Assembly: GCA_028821775.1 (NCBI GenBank)
Contig: JAPKFB010000032.1
Span: 1 to 50,059, forward strand
Length of the DNA stretch: 50,059 nucleotides
Direction: 5' to 3'
DNA from: Roseibacillus sp.
Lineage (GTDB): Bacteria > Verrucomicrobiota > Verrucomicrobiia > Verrucomicrobiales > Akkermansiaceae
Position 1 is the stretch's first letter. The number at the start of each line of letters is the position of its first letter. The position numbers were made by a program, and so were the translations under genes. Under the pieces are notes generated by a model. The model had not been told where the DNA came from. It did not search any database and was given only the letters and a program-made list of their open reading frames with translations. Of this stretch, positions 34,613 to 44,800 are shown piece after piece.

Positions 34613-36238
34613 CTAGAATGCGAAGAGAGCGTAGAGGGCCAACACGAGGACGATGAGGGAGATCCCCACCTTATTGGCGTGTTTCCAGGGGGTGAGATCC
34701 ACAACCTTGGCATCTACCTGCACGTATGGGGTGCTGCGCTTCATGGAGCGGCCCAAGAGGAATTGGAGGAGGATGCAGCCCGCGAAGACTGCGCCCATGT
34801 AGTGGAAGCCCGAACCAAAGTAGGTGTTGAGCCATCCGTCATCGCCACCCGTGAAGAAGGTGCCAAACACCATGGCGATCAGGCCGGCCACGATGGTGAT
34901 CATGGCGGATCGCCCATCTGCGGTGCGATTGATGAAACCGAAGAGCATGATGGCGAGGATGGGGATGAAATAGATCCCGTTGAGTCCTTGGAAGATATTG
35001 AACAATCCGTCCTTGCCATAGAAGACCACCGGGGCGGCCACAATGGAGAGGGCCGCAACGACGACGCTGCAAACCCGACCCGAGCGGACCAGTTCGTGTT
35101 GGCTGGCGTTGGGCTTGATGATTTTCTTGAAGACGCCGAGGGAGAAGAGGGTGGCACTGGAATTGAGCACCGAGTTGAAGGTCGAAAGGATGGAGCCCAT
35201 CACAACTGCGGCAAAGAATCCGTTGAGCCATCCAGGGAGAACGGTGCGCACCAACATCCCGTAGACGTCTCCGTCATTGACCTTACTGACATCGATTTGG
35301 GGGTCGTTGACGAAGATCTGGTAGGCAAGCAAGCCGGGAAGGACGAGAATGAGTGGGGCGAGAATCTTGAAGAAAGAGGCGAGGAGGACTCCCTTTTGCC
35401 CCTCGGCAAGGTTCTTGGCTGCGAAGGTGCGCTGGATGATCTGTTGATTGGTGGTCCAGTAGAAGAAATTGAGGAGGAGGACGCCGGTGAAGAGGGTGGG
35501 CCAGTGTAGAGGATGGCCTGCTCCAGCCACACTCTTGAGGTGATCGGGCTTGTCCTCTTTTAGTTGGACGAAGGCATCGGCGAAGGAGCCGCCGTCGCCC
35601 GCCGCAGCGCGAAAGGCGAAATAGGTAATCAGGAGGCCGCCCACGAGGAGGCCAATGCCATTGAAGGTGTCGGACACCGCCACTGCGCGGAGGCCTCCGA
35701 AAATCGCATAGGCGGAACCGACCACCCCAATGAAAATGATGACAGCCCAGATCGTTCCGATCTCGCTGAGTCCCAGCATTCCTTCAAGATCAAGCATCCC
35801 GTTGAGTCCTTTCGCGCCGAGAAAGAGCACGAAGGGCAGGAGGATGAGCATGTAGGCGATGATGAAGAGGAAGGTGGTGAGAGCCCGGATTTTCGGGCCG
35901 TAGCGCTCCTCCAGAAATTGCGGGACGGTGGCGATCCCTGACTTGAGGTAGCGGGGCAGAAAGAAGAGGGCGAGAATGACCAGCGAGGCGCCTGCGATCA
36001 CTTCCCACGCCATCACGGCGAGACCGTCCTTGAAGGCACCACCATTGAGGCCAACCAGTTGCTCAGTGGAGAGATTGGTCAGCAGAAGAGAGCCCGCGAT
36101 GACGACTCCGGAGAGACTACGGCCGGCGAGGAAATAGCCCTCTTCACTGTCCTCGAGACGACCCCGGGTGAGGCGCCAGGTGAGGATGGCAACGAGACCG
36201 GTAAAGAAGAAGAAGGAGATGACAGTGAGGGGATCCAT
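34613..36238 (-). CDS. Sodium:solute symporter (SSS), SGLT-like sugar transporter
   Basis: 541-residue polytopic inner-membrane protein with about 13-14 helices. SSS features include EEGYFLAGRSLSGVVIAGSL, TNLSTEQLVGLNGGAFKDGL, the long IATVPQFLEERYGPKIRALT helix, AIFGGLRAVAVSDTFNG, and the sodium-site-like GSILSTFNSVLNSSATLFSL. The last two match the Na/sugar cotransporter branch. Placement between a mutarotase and galactokinase makes galactose, or a galactoside-derived sugar, the likely substrate, imported with sodium. That agrees with a marine or saline lifestyle but does not prove it. The gene starts 151 bp after the mutarotase stop, across a pair of hairpins. Confidence 0.9.
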   Translation of the reverse strand: MDPLTVISFFFFTGLVAILTWRLTRGRLEDSEEGYFLAGRSLSGVVIAGSLLLTNLSTEQLVGLNGGAFKDGLAVMAWEVIAGASLVILALFFLPRYLKSGIATVPQFLEERYGPKIRALTTFLFIIAYMLILLPFVLFLGAKGLNGMLDLEGMLGLSEIGTIWAVIIFIGVVGSAYAIFGGLRAVAVSDTFNGIGLLVGGLLITYFAFRAAAGDGGSFADAFVQLKEDKPDHLKSVAGAGHPLHWPTLFTGVLLLNFFYWTTNQQIIQRTFAAKNLAEGQKGVLLASFFKILAPLILVLPGLLAYQIFVNDPQIDVSKVNDGDVYGMLVRTVLPGWLNGFFAAVVMGSILSTFNSVLNSSATLFSLGVFKKIIKPNASQHELVRSGRVCSVVVAALSIVAAPVVFYGKDGLFNIFQGLNGIYFIPILAIMLFGFINRTADGRSAMITIVAGLIAMVFGTFFTGGDDGWLNTYFGSGFHYMGAVFAGCILLQFLLGRSMKRSTPYVQVDAKVVDLTPWKHANKVGISLIVLVLALYALFAF

Positions 36239-36291
36239 GGCGGAGAGAAGAAGTTGAAGAGATGAGAATCAGAATCAGAGGAACGGGAGAA

Positions 36292-36356
36292 GGGACCGCA
36301 GTGATGCGGTCCCTGAAGGAATTCCGACTCTGCGGCCTGCGGCAAGCTGCCGCAGG
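36292..36356. repeat. Tandem palindromes between mutarotase and symporter genes (REP-like)
   Basis: Two perfect hairpins lie 22 bp apart. GGGACCGCA (36292-36300) pairs with TGCGGTCCC (36305-36313) over a 4-nt GTGA loop. CCTGCGGCA (36336-36344) pairs with TGCCGCAGG (36348-36356) over a 3-nt AGC loop. The outer GTCCCTG and CAGGGAC segments can also pair. They could stabilise or partly terminate the mutarotase transcript before the symporter gene, or belong to a genome-wide intergenic repeat family. Confidence 0.7.
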
Positions 36357-36389
36357 GACGGACTGCCGCCAACCGTCTCGGCGATCGGA

Positions 36390-37547
36390 CTACCAGGAGA
36401 ATTTGCTGACCATGGTGTGGCTGTAGGTCTCGCCGGGCGTGAGGATGCAGATCGGGAAAGCGGGATTGTCCTGCTGGTTGGGCGAGTCGGGGAAGAATTG
36501 GGTTTCGAGACAGCAGGCCGTGCGGTGGGCATATTGGACGCCACTCTTGCCCGTGGCAGATCCATCGAGAAAGTTGCCACCGTAGAACTGAATACCCGGC
36601 TGATCAGTGCTGAGCTCCATGGTGCGGCCCGTTTTGGGATCGCGAAGCTTAGCTGCGAAGTGAATGCCTTCCTCTTCGCGGTCGTTGAGGACCCAACAGT
36701 GATCGTATCCCTTGCCGAGTTGCAGCGGGATGCTGGGATCGTCGATGCGGTCACCGATGACGGTGGCATTTCTGAAGTCGAAGGCATTTCCCTCGACCGG
36801 CGCGAAGCTGCCGTCCGGGATGAGCCCGGGATCGGTGGGGAGGAAGTTGTCCGCCGCGATCGTCAATTCGTGATCATTGATGGTGGTGGTGGGGTCACCG
36901 CTGAGATTCCAGTAGGTGTGTTGCACGACGTTGATCGGGGTGGCCTTGTCGGTGGTGGCCTTACAAGTCCAGGTGAGCTCGTTCTCGTCGTTGAGGGTGT
37001 AGGTGACGGTGAGTTTAAGATTGCCGGGATAGCCTTCCTCCTTGTCTTTGCTGGTGTAGGTGAGCTCGACGCCATTCTTGACCGACTTGCCCTTCCAGAG
37101 AACCTTGTCAAAGCCAACGGTGCCCCCATGGAGGTGATTGGGCTCGTTGTTGACCACGAGGGTGTAATCTTCTTCGCCAATCGAAAATTTTCCGGCGGCG
37201 ATCCGGTTGCCGTAGCGGCCGACGGTGGCACCGAAGTAGGATGAATTGGTGAGCCAACCGGCGAGATCGTCATAGCCGTGGGTGACATCCTTGACGTTGC
37301 CATCCTTGTCGGGAACTTCCAAGGAGGTCAGGATGGCTCCGTATTCGGTGACTTTGGCCACCATGCCGTTCTTGTTGCTAAAGGTGAAGAGTTTGACTTC
37401 ACGTCCGTCTTCGAGCTTTCCGTAATCAGACACTGTGGTTTCTTGGCTGGATTGCGAACCGGAGTTCGTTCCGTTCTCGTCTTTGTTGCCTCCACAAGCG
37501 GAGAGGAGGAGACTGACGAGGGCGAGAGAGGCGACTGTATATTTCAT
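36390..37547 (-). CDS. galM: Aldose 1-epimerase (mutarotase), lipoprotein
   Basis: Interconverts alpha and beta anomers of galactose or glucose. The 385-residue protein begins with a lipoprotein signal (MKYTVASLALVSLLLSACGG, lipobox LSAC, Cys18), so it is tethered outside the cytoplasm. A short polar linker rich in Asn and Ser leads into the mutarotase domain. The domain shows SNKNGMVAKVTEYGAILTSL, SSYFGATVGRYGNRIAAGKF, NEPNHLHGG, VVQHTYWNLSG (catalytic His region), QFYGGNFLDG, and CLETQFFPDSPNQ with the catalytic Glu. It is first in the galactose gene set, transcribed towards the symporter and galK. Exported mutarotases probably speed conversion to the anomer the transporter takes. Confidence 0.92.
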   Translation of the reverse strand: MKYTVASLALVSLLLSACGGNKDENGTNSGSQSSQETTVSDYGKLEDGREVKLFTFSNKNGMVAKVTEYGAILTSLEVPDKDGNVKDVTHGYDDLAGWLTNSSYFGATVGRYGNRIAAGKFSIGEEDYTLVVNNEPNHLHGGTVGFDKVLWKGKSVKNGVELTYTSKDKEEGYPGNLKLTVTYTLNDENELTWTCKATTDKATPINVVQHTYWNLSGDPTTTINDHELTIAADNFLPTDPGLIPDGSFAPVEGNAFDFRNATVIGDRIDDPSIPLQLGKGYDHCWVLNDREEEGIHFAAKLRDPKTGRTMELSTDQPGIQFYGGNFLDGSATGKSGVQYAHRTACCLETQFFPDSPNQQDNPAFPICILTPGETYSHTMVSKFSW

Positions 37548-37896
37548 TGGAGTAACGCGTTTGAGAGAGCGGACAAAATGAGGGGGCTGTGGTCAATGGG
37601 TTATTGGTTAATTGTGGTTAGAGACCCCACCTGAACAGGGGAGAACGAGACTCCGACAAAAACAACTCGACCCTTGAATCGTTGAACCGGGCAGATTCGG
37701 CCCAGCCAGCGAGGTGCCGCGGCAGGGGGGGGTCACACGATCGGGTATGCTGGGCAGTTTCATGCGCTTGTCAACCGGGTCCAGATAGAGGAGGAGGGAG
37801 CGACACAATCTTGCAAGCGGGAAGCGGTTCTCTTTGAGAGTTCGTCCGGGCATGGCGCTTGCAATGGGTCGCCCGGTGCGGTGAGTTTGTAGCGGT
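37548..37896. other. Divergent intergenic region, mutarotase/glpK
   Basis: 349 bp between divergently transcribed genes, where promoters for both should lie. I cannot place -35/-10 boxes with confidence. A run with three GGTTA direct repeats (37599-37620) sits near the mutarotase side and might be a regulator site. No ORF here looks real. Confidence 0.4.
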
Positions 37897-39360
37897 ATGA
37901 AGTTCGTTCTCGCCCTGGATCAGGGGACTACCAGTTCGCGATCGATTCTCTTCGATGAAACGGGAGCGACGGTGCATTCGGCGCAGAGAGAATTTGCGCA
38001 GCACTATCCGGAATCCGGTTGGGTGGAACACGATGCGGAGGAAATTTGGGAATCCCAGCGGGCGACCATGGCGGAGGTGGTGGGCAAGGTGCCGTCGGAT
38101 TCCATCGCGGGGATTGGGATCGCCAATCAGCGCGAAACCACGGTGGTGTGGGACGCTACGTCTGGGAAGGCGATCTGCAGGGCGATCGTGTGGCAGGATC
38201 GCCGGACCGCCGATCGGTGCGAGGAAGGGAAGGCGGAGGGACTCGAAGAGCGAATCGCCAAGAAGACCGGTCTGCGCCTCGATCCCTACTTCAGTGCGAG
38301 CAAGGTGGCTTGGATTCTCGATCAAGTGGAGGGTGCGCGTAAACTAGCTGAGGCCGGTCGATTGCGATTCGGGACCATCGATTCCTGGTTGGTTTGGAAG
38401 CTCACGAAGGGCGCGGTGCATGTCACCGATGTCTCGAATGCTTCGCGCACGAATCTGTTCAATATTCATACCCTCGATTGGGACGACGAATTGTTGGAGC
38501 TTTTCGGAGTTCCGCGATCGATGTTGCCCGAAGTGGTGGACTCCAGTGGAGTGGTCGGGGAGTGGGAAGGGATTCCGATCGCGGGAATGGCGGGCGATCA
38601 GCAAGCTGCTCTCTTTGGGCAGGCTTGCTTCGAATCCGGAATGGCCAAGAACACCTGCGGCACGGGCTGTTTCCTGCTGATGAACACCGGAACCAAGGCC
38701 GTGACTTCCCAGAGCGGATTGCTCACCACCGTGGCCTGGCGCCTTGGGGGCGAGGTCACCTATGCGCTGGAAGGGTCGGTCTTCATCGGAGGGGCGCTTT
38801 TTCAGTGGCTGCGGGATGAGTTGAAGATTGTGGCGAGCGTGTCTGAAGTGGACGAACTGGCCGCGACGGTGCCGGATAGCGGAGGTTGCGTTTTGGTGCC
38901 GGCCTTTGCCGGTCTTGGGGCACCGCATTGGGATCCCTTTGCGCGCGGGGCGATGTTTGGGGTCTCGCGCGGCACCTCGAAGGCGCATCTCTGTCGCGCG
39001 GCGTTGGAGGCGGTGGCCCTGCAGTCAGTCGAGCTCTTGGAGTGCATGGAGAAGGACTCCGGAGTCGAGCTTGTCGAATTGCGGGTGGACGGTGGGGCTG
39101 CCCGCAGCGATCTGCTCATGCAGATCCAGAGCGATTTCCTGCAGCGGAAGGTGGTGAGGTCGACCAACATCGAGACCACCGCATTTGGTGCGGCCGCCCT
39201 GGCGGGGTTGGCGACCGGGGTGTGGAAGAGCCGCGACGAATTCAGTGCAAGCTGGCGAGTGGATCAGCGCTTTGAGCCATCGGAGATGGACCTCAGCAAA
39301 ATGCGCCGGCGTTGGGATCGGGCGGTTGAACGAACGAAGGGCTGGGAGCAGGATCGCTAG
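37897..39360 (+). CDS. glpK: Glycerol kinase
   Basis: Phosphorylates glycerol to sn-glycerol-3-phosphate with ATP in the cytoplasm. At 487 residues it has the normal FGGY-family length. It begins [19 protein letters not shown] (phosphate-binding loop). It then has [82 protein letters not shown] (FGGY signature region), [20 protein letters not shown] and [19 protein letters not shown]. All key positions look intact. The gene is alone: no facilitator, G3P dehydrogenase or regulator adjoins it. Bases 38580-38623 are repeated exactly at 1902-1945. Confidence 0.95.
   Translation: MKFVLALDQGTTSSRSILFDETGATVHSAQREFAQHYPESGWVEHDAEEIWESQRATMAEVVGKVPSDSIAGIGIANQRETTVVWDATSGKAICRAIVWQDRRTADRCEEGKAEGLEERIAKKTGLRLDPYFSASKVAWILDQVEGARKLAEAGRLRFGTIDSWLVWKLTKGAVHVTDVSNASRTNLFNIHTLDWDDELLELFGVPRSMLPEVVDSSGVVGEWEGIPIAGMAGDQQAALFGQACFESGMAKNTCGTGCFLLMNTGTKAVTSQSGLLTTVAWRLGGEVTYALEGSVFIGGALFQWLRDELKIVASVSEVDELAATVPDSGGCVLVPAFAGLGAPHWDPFARGAMFGVSRGTSKAHLCRAALEAVALQSVELLECMEKDSGVELVELRVDGGAARSDLLMQIQSDFLQRKVVRSTNIETTAFGAAALAGLATGVWKSRDEFSASWRVDQRFEPSEMDLSKMRRRWDRAVERTKGWEQDR
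38580..38623 (+). repeat. glpK-internal member of the 44-bp exact repeat
   Basis: Inside glpK, encoding the [13 protein letters not shown] signature. It is identical to 1902-1945 and is probably the source copy because it is part of a conserved coding sequence. Confidence 0.9.
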
Positions 39361-39410
39361 GGAAGTACAAAGCCGCCGGGCACTGCGGCCGGTATTGCCA
39401 TCAAGGTCAC

Positions 39411-40157
39411 CTACAGTCGCCGGTCCTTTTTCCACCATTCGTCCGAGTTGGGATCGTGAGGTGGCGGTTGCGCGGGCATGTCGTCATCGTCGAGCTCGCC
39501 TTCGAAGATTTCGCGGCCGTGTTCGCGGAATCCTTCGATGAGTTGGGCGTAGTGGCTATCCGGGAGAGTGGGGGCGCGAAGGATGCCCATGCCGTCGTTG
39601 ACGATGATTTTTCCACTGGTGAGATTGGGGAGAGGAATGAGGTTGAGAATTCCCTGCGCGAAGGCGGCGAGAGCGAGGCTCTGCCAGGCGATCATTCCGA
39701 CATCCGTGCTAGGGTTGAAAAGGTCGGCACCCACGATGAGCATGACGAGACCGCTCACGAGCAGGTCGGCTCCAGGTCCGGCAAAGTAGATAAGGGCGTC
39801 GCGGAGGCGAGGTTGGCGAAGGTGGGTGGGGACACATTGAATGAAGCCGGTGACTGGGAAGGAGCGGATCTCGATGAAGCAGGTGCTGCTATCGAGGCGG
39901 GCCCAGCGGCGGCCGAATCCCAGGGTGATGCGGCCGACATGCCAACCGAGCAGGCGGGCCGCAAGGGCATGGCCGAACTCGTGGGTCACGAGGAGGGGAA
40001 TCCAGAATCCCAGAATGAAGAGGGCGCTCAGTTTGGTGGTCGTGAAACTGATTGCGATGTCAGCACCGAACATTGCCAGAATCAGGAGGAGAATGATGGC
40101 GAAAGTCCACTTTTCGCCGCGCGAAAGAGACCCCGGTTCGGAGGTTGGGCCCGGCAT
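39411..40157 (-). CDS. M50-like (site-2 protease family) membrane protein, altered third metal ligand
   Basis: 248 residues with several membrane helices. The first metalloprotease motif is intact: THEFGHALAARLL (His59, Glu60, His63). The second region, normally NxxPxxxLDG, reads NLIPLPNLTSGK (Asn172, Pro175), with Thr180 where the metal-binding Asp should be; the closest Asp is Asp188 in VNDG. Hence either an inactive or altered protease, or a shifted ligand. A C-terminal acidic, Pro-rich tail (GELDDDDMPAQPPPHDPN) extends into solvent. It starts 2 nt after the stop of the Ser/Thr kinase, so the two are almost certainly co-translated and probably functionally linked, for example in an envelope signalling route. 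Confidence 0.8.
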   Translation of the reverse strand: MPGPTSEPGSLSRGEKWTFAIILLLILAMFGADIAISFTTTKLSALFILGFWIPLLVTHEFGHALAARLLGWHVGRITLGFGRRWARLDSSTCFIEIRSFPVTGFIQCVPTHLRQPRLRDALIYFAGPGADLLVSGLVMLIVGADLFNPSTDVGMIAWQSLALAAFAQGILNLIPLPNLTSGKIIVNDGMGILRAPTLPDSHYAQLIEGFREHGREIFEGELDDDDMPAQPPPHDPNSDEWWKKDRRL

Positions 40158-40159
40158 GG

Positions 40160-41650
40160 CTACTTTTTCTTGCCGGGCGCTTGGCGGCTCTTGAACTCGC
40201 TGAGAGTCAGATGACCGTTCCCGTCGCGATCGAGTTTCTTGAAGCGCTTTTGCACTTCGGCTTTCTGTTGGCCCTTCCGGTTGGCCACAAACTCGGCTTG
40301 GATCAACTTGAAGTCCTGGTTCGTGTCCTTCTTCAGGAACTCCTCGCTCGTATTCATCTTCGGTTTATTGGCGGGCGCCGGCTTCTTGGGAGGAGTGGGT
40401 TTGGGACCCTCGTTGTCTTTGACCGCCAGGGGCGCAGGATTTGGTTTGTCCTCGGGCTCAGGATTGATGGGAGCCGCGGTTGGATTCGGAGGGGGGACGG
40501 TCTTGCCCGGATCACCCCGCATGGCAACTGCCACACTCAAGGCGATGATGGAAAGGAGCATCACCCCGCACACGACCATCACCCAGGGTGGGATCGCATT
40601 GCTCTTGGTCTTGGCCGCGAGAAGGGCGGTCGTTGCCGTGGTTTGGGTGGGAACGAGGGTGGAGCCGGTCTTGATCTTGGAATTGCTGGAGAAAGGAACC
40701 CTTGAGGTCGTAAGAAGGGTGTTGGTTGGCTGGCTAGTGGCATTGAGCTCCTGAATCTGGGTGTGCGCTTTGCTGCCGACAATGAGTCGTGGTCCCGAGG
40801 CGATGGGTCTGTTGGTGACTGGAGCGGTGGCCTTGCGGACTTGCTCGAAGGATTCGAGGGCAGCCTGAGCAGTCGCTGGGCGCCCGTTTTGATCGCGAGC
40901 GAGCAGGCTCATCACCCATCCACACAGGGCGGGAGAAATATCCGGGCGGTGGCTGGCGAGGTCGCCGCATGATCCCTGAATGTGGGAGGCCATCACCTCG
41001 GTGACGCTCACTCCATCGAAGGGGTAGTCACCGGTGAGAGAATAGTAGAGCACACAACCGAGGGAGTAGAGGTCGGTGCGGGCGTCGAGGGGAGTGCGTT
41101 CGAATTGCTCGGGCGCCATGAAGTAAATCGAGCCAAGCACGGATCCCTTATGATCGACGGTTTGGATGGCCGGTTTCTCGGTGAACTTGGCGAGACCGAA
41201 GTCGAGCAGTTTGAGTTGAATGCGACCACTGGGCAACCAAGTCAGCATTAAGTTGCTGGGCTTGATGTCGCGGTGGAGGAGCTTCGCCTCATGGGCGGCG
41301 ATGAGGGCTTCGAGCGATTGCTCCGCCACGGTCTTGAAATCTTCCGGAACGAGAGGCGCCGTGGAGACGACCTCGTGGAGGGTCTTGCCATCGAGAAATT
41401 CCATGACGACATAAGGACCTTCCTCATCCTGCGACACGTCGAAGACGCGGACGATGTGAGGCGAGTTGATGGCGGAAAGCGCGTGGCTCTCCTTGATGAC
41501 GGCGTCGTCCTCGTCGTCCGCGCCACCATCGGAGAAGAGTCGTTTGATTGCCACGCTACGGTTCAGCTGGCGATCGTAGGCACGGTAGACCGCACCTCTG
41601 CCTCCTTCACCAACCTTTCCCTTAATTTCGTAGCGTTCTTCGTCCTCCAT
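40160..41650 (-). CDS. Membrane Ser/Thr protein kinase with extracytoplasmic EF-hands
   Basis: 496-residue Hanks-type kinase. The N-terminal kinase domain (about 7-270) has the glycine loop GKVGEGGRGAVYRAYD, Lys36 (VAIKRL), HRDIKPSNLML, LDFGLAKF and FMAPEQFERT, so it should be active. A single membrane helix (about 355-377) and a Pro/Lys-rich linker lead to two EF-hand loops at the C-terminus: DTNQDFKLIQAE (442-453) and DRDGNGHLTLSE (474-485). The calcium-binding part would lie outside the membrane. This suggests a receptor kinase sensing calcium or a partner through EF-hands. The M50-like gene follows 2 nt downstream. The upstream gap contains a perfect dyad (41767-41782). Confidence 0.9.
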   Translation of the reverse strand: MEDEERYEIKGKVGEGGRGAVYRAYDRQLNRSVAIKRLFSDGGADDEDDAVIKESHALSAINSPHIVRVFDVSQDEEGPYVVMEFLDGKTLHEVVSTAPLVPEDFKTVAEQSLEALIAAHEAKLLHRDIKPSNLMLTWLPSGRIQLKLLDFGLAKFTEKPAIQTVDHKGSVLGSIYFMAPEQFERTPLDARTDLYSLGCVLYYSLTGDYPFDGVSVTEVMASHIQGSCGDLASHRPDISPALCGWVMSLLARDQNGRPATAQAALESFEQVRKATAPVTNRPIASGPRLIVGSKAHTQIQELNATSQPTNTLLTTSRVPFSSNSKIKTGSTLVPTQTTATTALLAAKTKSNAIPPWVMVVCGVMLLSIIALSVAVAMRGDPGKTVPPPNPTAAPINPEPEDKPNPAPLAVKDNEGPKPTPPKKPAPANKPKMNTSEEFLKKDTNQDFKLIQAEFVANRKGQQKAEVQKRFKKLDRDGNGHLTLSEFKSRQAPGKKK

Positions 41651-41766
41651 CGACGGGTCCCTTTGGATAACGCTAGCTTAACAACGTGCAAGGTTCATCC
41701 GATTTCTTCGCTGAGATTGGTCGGTAATGACCCAAAGGGGGGACTTTACTAAGGTTCGCAAAAACA

Positions 41767-41782
41767 CTTAAGAGATCTTAAG
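41767..41782. promoter_or_regulatory. Perfect 7-bp dyad upstream of the kinase gene
   Basis: CTTAAGAGATCTTAAG is an exact inverted repeat of CTTAAGA with a 2-bp centre, lying 117 bp upstream of the kinase start in a 204-bp A+T-richer gap. The size and symmetry suit an operator for a dimeric regulator, but no regulator gene adjoins it. Confidence 0.35.
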
Positions 41783-41854
41783 CGAACGGACATGCTAACG
41801 ATTCGTTTACTTTGCTGTTCGATCCCATTGTTGGAAGCGGGGATGGCGCATCGC

Positions 41855-44800
41855 TCAGGCGATCGGGGCAGAGTCTGGCAGGGTGATCTTGGTCCTTGTG
41901 AGGACGGCAAACCACCAGCGGAATGATTGTTTCAGGTCATCGGCGATCAGGACCATCATGGGGAGGAGGACGAGTGTGATTCCGGTGGCGAAGAGAACCC
42001 CGAATCCCAGCGACACGGCCATCGGTTTGAGGAACTGGGCTTGGACCGCAGATTCGGTCAGAAGCGGAATGAGCCCTGCAAAGGTCGTGAGGGAAGTGAG
42101 CAGGATGGGTCGGAAGCGTTCGCCCGCGGCCTGGTGAATGGCATCGGCGAGGGGCATGCCTGAGCCCGAGACATGGATTGAGTGGAGGCGATGCATGAGC
42201 ACGAGGGAGTCATTCACGACCACGCCACTGAGAGCGAGAATTCCGAAGACGCTGAGGATGCTGAGAGGAAGATCGAAGACGAAGTGGCCAAGCATCGCTC
42301 CGGTGATGCCGAAGGGGATGACCGACATGATGAAGAGCGGTCTGGTGTAGGACTTGAGGGGAATGGCGAGGAGAATATAGATGAGGATAATGGAGAAACC
42401 GAAGCCGTAGACGAGGGAGAGTCGGGAGCGCAGGCGCTGTTCCGCTTCGCCGCGAAGGGCAATGCGAATCTCCGGGTGGTTGGCCCGAAAGGCGGGAAAG
42501 AAATCCTTTTCCAGAAGGGCGAGGACTTCCTGGCCGGAGGTGACCGACTTGTCGACGGCCGCGGTCACGGAAACGATGCGGGTGTAGTCTGCGCGCTCGA
42601 TGGAGGCGAGGGCTTCGCCGTATTTGGGAGAGGCGACGATGGAAAACGGAATGGCGGTGCCGTCCTGGGCGCGAATGCGCATCTGGCGCAGTGCGGCGAT
42701 TTGGGTGCGATCCTCCTCAGGATAGCGAACCATGACCTTCACCTCGTCGCGGCCCCGCTGAACGCGCTGGGCTTCTCGTCCGTAAAAGGCATCGCGAACA
42801 TTGCGTGCGAGAGCGCGGCGATCGAACCCGGCAGCTTCCGCGGCCGGGGTAGGGGTGAGTTGGATCTCCGGCTGTCCGGAGTCGAAGGAATCCTGGACGT
42901 CGTAGATGCCGGGGAAGGTGGCAACCCGGGCCTTCAATTCCTTGGCGGCAGCTTGCAGCGCCTCGAGATTGTCGCTCTCCAGTTGCACATTGAATCCCTG
43001 TCCGGGTGGCCCCGCGGTGCCGCGGAAGCTGAGGCCTTTTGATCCGGCGATGGTGCGCACATTGCGGCGCCACTCCTTGACGAGTTCAGCCGTCTCGACC
43101 GGTCGCGACTCGGACGGAGTGAGCTCGGCCGAGATGCGTGCGGTGGTGCTGTTGCTCGCGGAGATATGAACGTGGCGCAGGATCTTGTGTCCGGACTCCT
43201 CCTCGAGTTCGCGGGCAGCCTGGCGCAGGGCGGTCTCGATCCTGTGACAGGACTGGTGCAGGTATTCGACCGGGAGTCCCTGCTCGAGTTCGAGGGTAGC
43301 GGTGATGTTGTCGCGGTAGATGGGAGGGAACCAGACGAAACGCAAATAACCGGACGGCAGGAGGCCACCCACAATGATCAGAATCGCGATGAATACTCCG
43401 GTGACCGCATAGCGATAGGGAATGAGGATCTTCAGGCCCGGTTGGTAGATCCGGGTGATGAAATGCCGGAGCGCTCCTGCCACTCCTCCCTGGATAAAAT
43501 CCCAAAGGCGGGAGAGGGGATTGTGTGACTTTTTGTGGACGTCGATATGGGCGAGGTGGGAGGGCAGGATGATCTTCGACTCGACCAACGAGAAGATAAG
43601 ACAGAAGATGACGACCACCGCCATGGTGCCGAAAACATTTCCCATCTGCCCGGAGACGCGGGTGAGGGGATAGAAGGCTGCGATGGTGGTGAGCACTCCG
43701 AAGGCGGCGGGGATGAAAACTTTGGAGACTCCTCTCACGGTGGCGCGGAGGTCGGCTTGACTCCCCTCGCGGCTCTTCTGTTCCTCCTTGGAGGCGTAGA
43801 TGCTCTCGCCGATGATGATGGCGTCATCGACTACGATTCCGAGCACCACAATGAAGGCAAAGGTGGTGATTTGGTTGAGCGAGAGATCGAGAAACTCGAG
43901 GGGGAAGAGAGTCAGGGCGCCGCACATCGAGACCGGGATTCCGACGGCGACCCAGAAGGCGAGTTTGAGATTGAGAAAGAGGGCGAGGACGATGAAGACG
44001 AGACCCACTCCGATGAGTCCGTTCTTGATCATGAGATTGAGGCGGCTCTTGATCACTTCCGAACTGTCGTTCCAGGGAGTGAGTTGGACTCCAGCGGGGA
44101 GGTGGAACTGTTCTCCAAACTCGGCGGCCAAGGTTCGGGCTGCCGCGCTCGCCTGAATCGTATTGTCGCGGCCCTCGGTGATGATCTGCAGGCTGACGGT
44201 GGGCTGACCGTTGAAGCGGTTCAGGAACTTCTGGTCGATGAAGCCGTCCCGCACGGTGGCCACGTCGCGCAGATGGATTCGAATTCCCTTGGCGGTGGTG
44301 CGCAGGGGAAGGTCCTCAAAATCGCGGGTGGTGTAGGCTTGGGAGCGGGTGCGGATCGAGATTTCGCCCCGCTCGCTGCGAATGACGCCGCCGGAGAGGT
44401 CGATCGAGTTGTTTGAAACTGCGCGCGCGACTTCATCGAAAGTCAGGTTGTAGGTGCGGAGTTTGTCTTCGGAAATCTCGATTGAGAGCTCGTAGTTGCG
44501 CGAGCCGTACACATTGATCCGGCTGATGTTGTCGAGTTTGAGCAACTCGTCGCGGACGGTGCGGGCGGTTTCCTTGAGAGTTGCTTCGGGCACGTCGCCG
44601 TGGATGTCGATCCAGACGATTTCGCGAATCCTCCGGGACTCGGAAATGACAGGTTTTTCAGCTTCTTCCGGAAAGCTCGGAATCGCGTCGACCTGAATCT
44701 TGATGTCCTTCAGGAGCTCGTCGATGGGATAGTCTTCCAGGGCACTGATGGTGACGGTGGATCCCGATTCGCGCGAGACACTCCGGATGTGGTCGATGCC

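Noticed and set aside
37599..37620. Three GGTTA direct repeats upstream of galM
   Set aside because: Short and irregularly spaced (7 and 10 bp); could be chance, so only mentioned within the intergenic entry.
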